Position numbers and translations under genes: made by a program. Shown here in pieces: positions 63,212-64,000 of a DNA stretch of 64,000 nucleotides (within the stretch, counting starts at the first letter, position 1; the number at the start of each line of letters is the position of its first letter). Under the pieces are notes generated by a model, which was not told where the DNA came from, made no database searches, and saw only the letters and a program-made list of their open reading frames with translations. This stretch comes from an uncultured Psychroserpens sp. (GTDB lineage Bacteria > Bacteroidota > Bacteroidia > Flavobacteriales > Flavobacteriaceae), in the NCBI RefSeq assembly GCF_947501425.1, contig NZ_CANMVN010000002.1, positions 124,001 through 188,000 of the forward strand, given 5' to 3'.

Positions 63212-63536
63212 AAGGATTGAAACTATTTACGAATTCATAAACGTAACTTCCCATAAAGATAAATAAAACAGAATAGATGAAAAGAAGCCAAATAGCATAA
63301 GCATTGTAACGCTGCTTATTAAAACTTCTATAGGTATATATTCCTATTAGGATAAATATTAAAGACAGAATAACCATTGGAAACACAGTATATTTCCAGA
63401 GATATTTAGGAATTAGTGGACTGCTAGTTCCGTCAAGATAAGCGTAAACAATACTCTGGAGATAATACAACACGCGAATTATTGCAAGACCAAAGGTTAT
63501 GATAGAAAGGAGTCTTAACGTTTTTTCGCTATTCAA
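63204..63536 (-). CDS. Small membrane protein, three predicted spans
   Basis: 110 residues with hydrophobic segments near residues 9-29 (LLSIITFGLAIIRVLYYLQSI), 50-68 (TVFPMVILSLIFILIGIYT) and 81-101 (AIWLLFIYSVLFIFMGSYVYE). No family is recognised. It precedes the SRPBCC gene with an 8-bp overlap and lies 12 bp behind ftsY, so it may ride on the ftsY transcript. Confidence 0.65.
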   Translation of the reverse strand: MNSEKTLRLLSIITFGLAIIRVLYYLQSIVYAYLDGTSSPLIPKYLWKYTVFPMVILSLIFILIGIYTYRSFNKQRYNAYAIWLLFIYSVLFIFMGSYVYEFVNSFNPYA

Positions 63537-63548
63537 ATATGTGGTTTT

Positions 63549-64000
63549 CTACTTAAAGAAACTATCTACAAACTCATACTTATTAAAGACCTGAAGATCT
63601 TCAATACCTTCACCTACTCCAATATACTTTACAGGAATTTGGAACTGGTCACTAATACCAATCACTACACCACCTTTAGCTGTTCCGTCAAGTTTAGTAA
63701 CCGCTAATGTAGTAACTTCTGTAGCTGCTGTAAATTGTTTAGCTTGTTCAAAAGCATTCTGACCTGTAGAACCGTCTAACACCAACAATACATCATGAGG
63801 TGCGTCGCCAACCACTTTTTGCATGACACGTTTCACTTTGGTCAACTCGTTCATTAAATTGACCTTGTTGTGAAGTCTTCCCGCAGTATCAATAATGATA
63901 ACATCAGCATCCTGATTAACACCTGATTGTAAGGCATCAAAAGCAACACTAGCTGGATCACTTCCCATTTCTTGACGAATCATTGGGACATCAACGCGAT
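63549..64000 (-). CDS. ftsY: Signal recognition particle receptor FtsY, C-terminal part (cut by window edge)
   Basis: The frame is open to the right edge; the ATG at 63983 is internal, because the codons before it read RVDVP, giving the conserved RVDVPMIRQEMGSDPASVAFDAL. The visible part of the GTPase G domain has DVIIIDTAGRLHNKVNLMNEL (G3), TKLDGTAKGGVVI (G4/G5 region) and the closing YIGVGEGIEDLQVF. FtsY docks SRP-ribosome complexes on the membrane. The N-terminal half lies outside the window. Confidence 0.95.
   Translation of the reverse strand, partial: RVDVPMIRQEMGSDPASVAFDALQSGVNQDADVIIIDTAGRLHNKVNLMNELTKVKRVMQKVVGDAPHDVLLVLDGSTGQNAFEQAKQFTAATEVTTLAVTKLDGTAKGGVVIGISDQFQIPVKYIGVGEGIEDLQVFNKYEFVDSFFK

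Overview
The window reads as chromosomal DNA of a marine-type member of the Flavobacteriaceae (Bacteroidota). Three things support this: AT-rich composition, promoters that fit the Bacteroidota pattern (-7 TAnnTTTG, sometimes with a -33 TTG), and several secreted proteins ending in a type IX secretion (T9SS) type A sorting tail. No phage, insertion sequence, integrase or CRISPR array was seen. The genus (something near Psychroserpens, Winogradskyella or Olleya) is a guess.

Layout. 0.1-8.4 kb is a stress-flavoured block: a degenerate SRAP-fold protein, a DUF2383 four-helix bundle, topoisomerase IB with a hemerythrin protein, an AraC regulator with a cyclase-like protein, a YtxH/holin-like/DUF6327 envelope operon, and a succinate-semialdehyde-type dehydrogenase. 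8.4-10.6 kb holds a translationally coupled sulfatase and phytanoyl-CoA-dioxygenase-like pair. 10.7-11.3 kb has three tandem copies of a hairpin-rich 139-bp repeat, followed by tRNA-Pro and tRNA-Ser. 11.4-22.7 kb is housekeeping: a PgpH-like HD phosphodiesterase, thiolase, NlpC/P60 peptidase, a TPR protein with gyrA, clpC, and a small protein.

23.0-33.5 kb is one 3,500-residue secreted protein built around 26 tandem ~83-residue cysteine-rich repeats, with three inverted repeats upstream, one of them resembling a Fur box. 33.9-43.5 kb carries a lone hutH, a TlpA-like lipoprotein, nnr, and the thrA-thrB-thrC operon with a possible leader peptide.

43.5-56.5 kb contains a TPR protein and then a cell-surface locus. 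A membrane-anchored TPR/LuxR-type regulator is divergent from a beta-barrel protein and from a four-gene operon: a small T9SS protein, a fibre-like protein with a chaperone-like C-terminus, a 1,819-residue leucine-rich-repeat T9SS protein, and a lipoprotein. An 18-bp motif made of two GTCCAC half-sites 11 bp apart lies in all three intergenic regions next to the regulator, making it the best candidate operator here. The last copy precedes a promoter-like box and a large imperfect hairpin, which could be a regulated non-coding RNA.

56.5-64 kb: a DUF4287 protein, a TonB-C-like protein, rimO, a serine hydrolase convergent with an amidase, a SRPBCC protein, a small membrane protein, and the 3' part of ftsY cut by the window edge.

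The most promising undescribed material is the 44.6-56.7 kb surface locus with its motif, the giant cysteine-rich repeat protein, and the tandem repeats beside the tRNAs. All functional statements come from reading motifs by eye; no database search was run.
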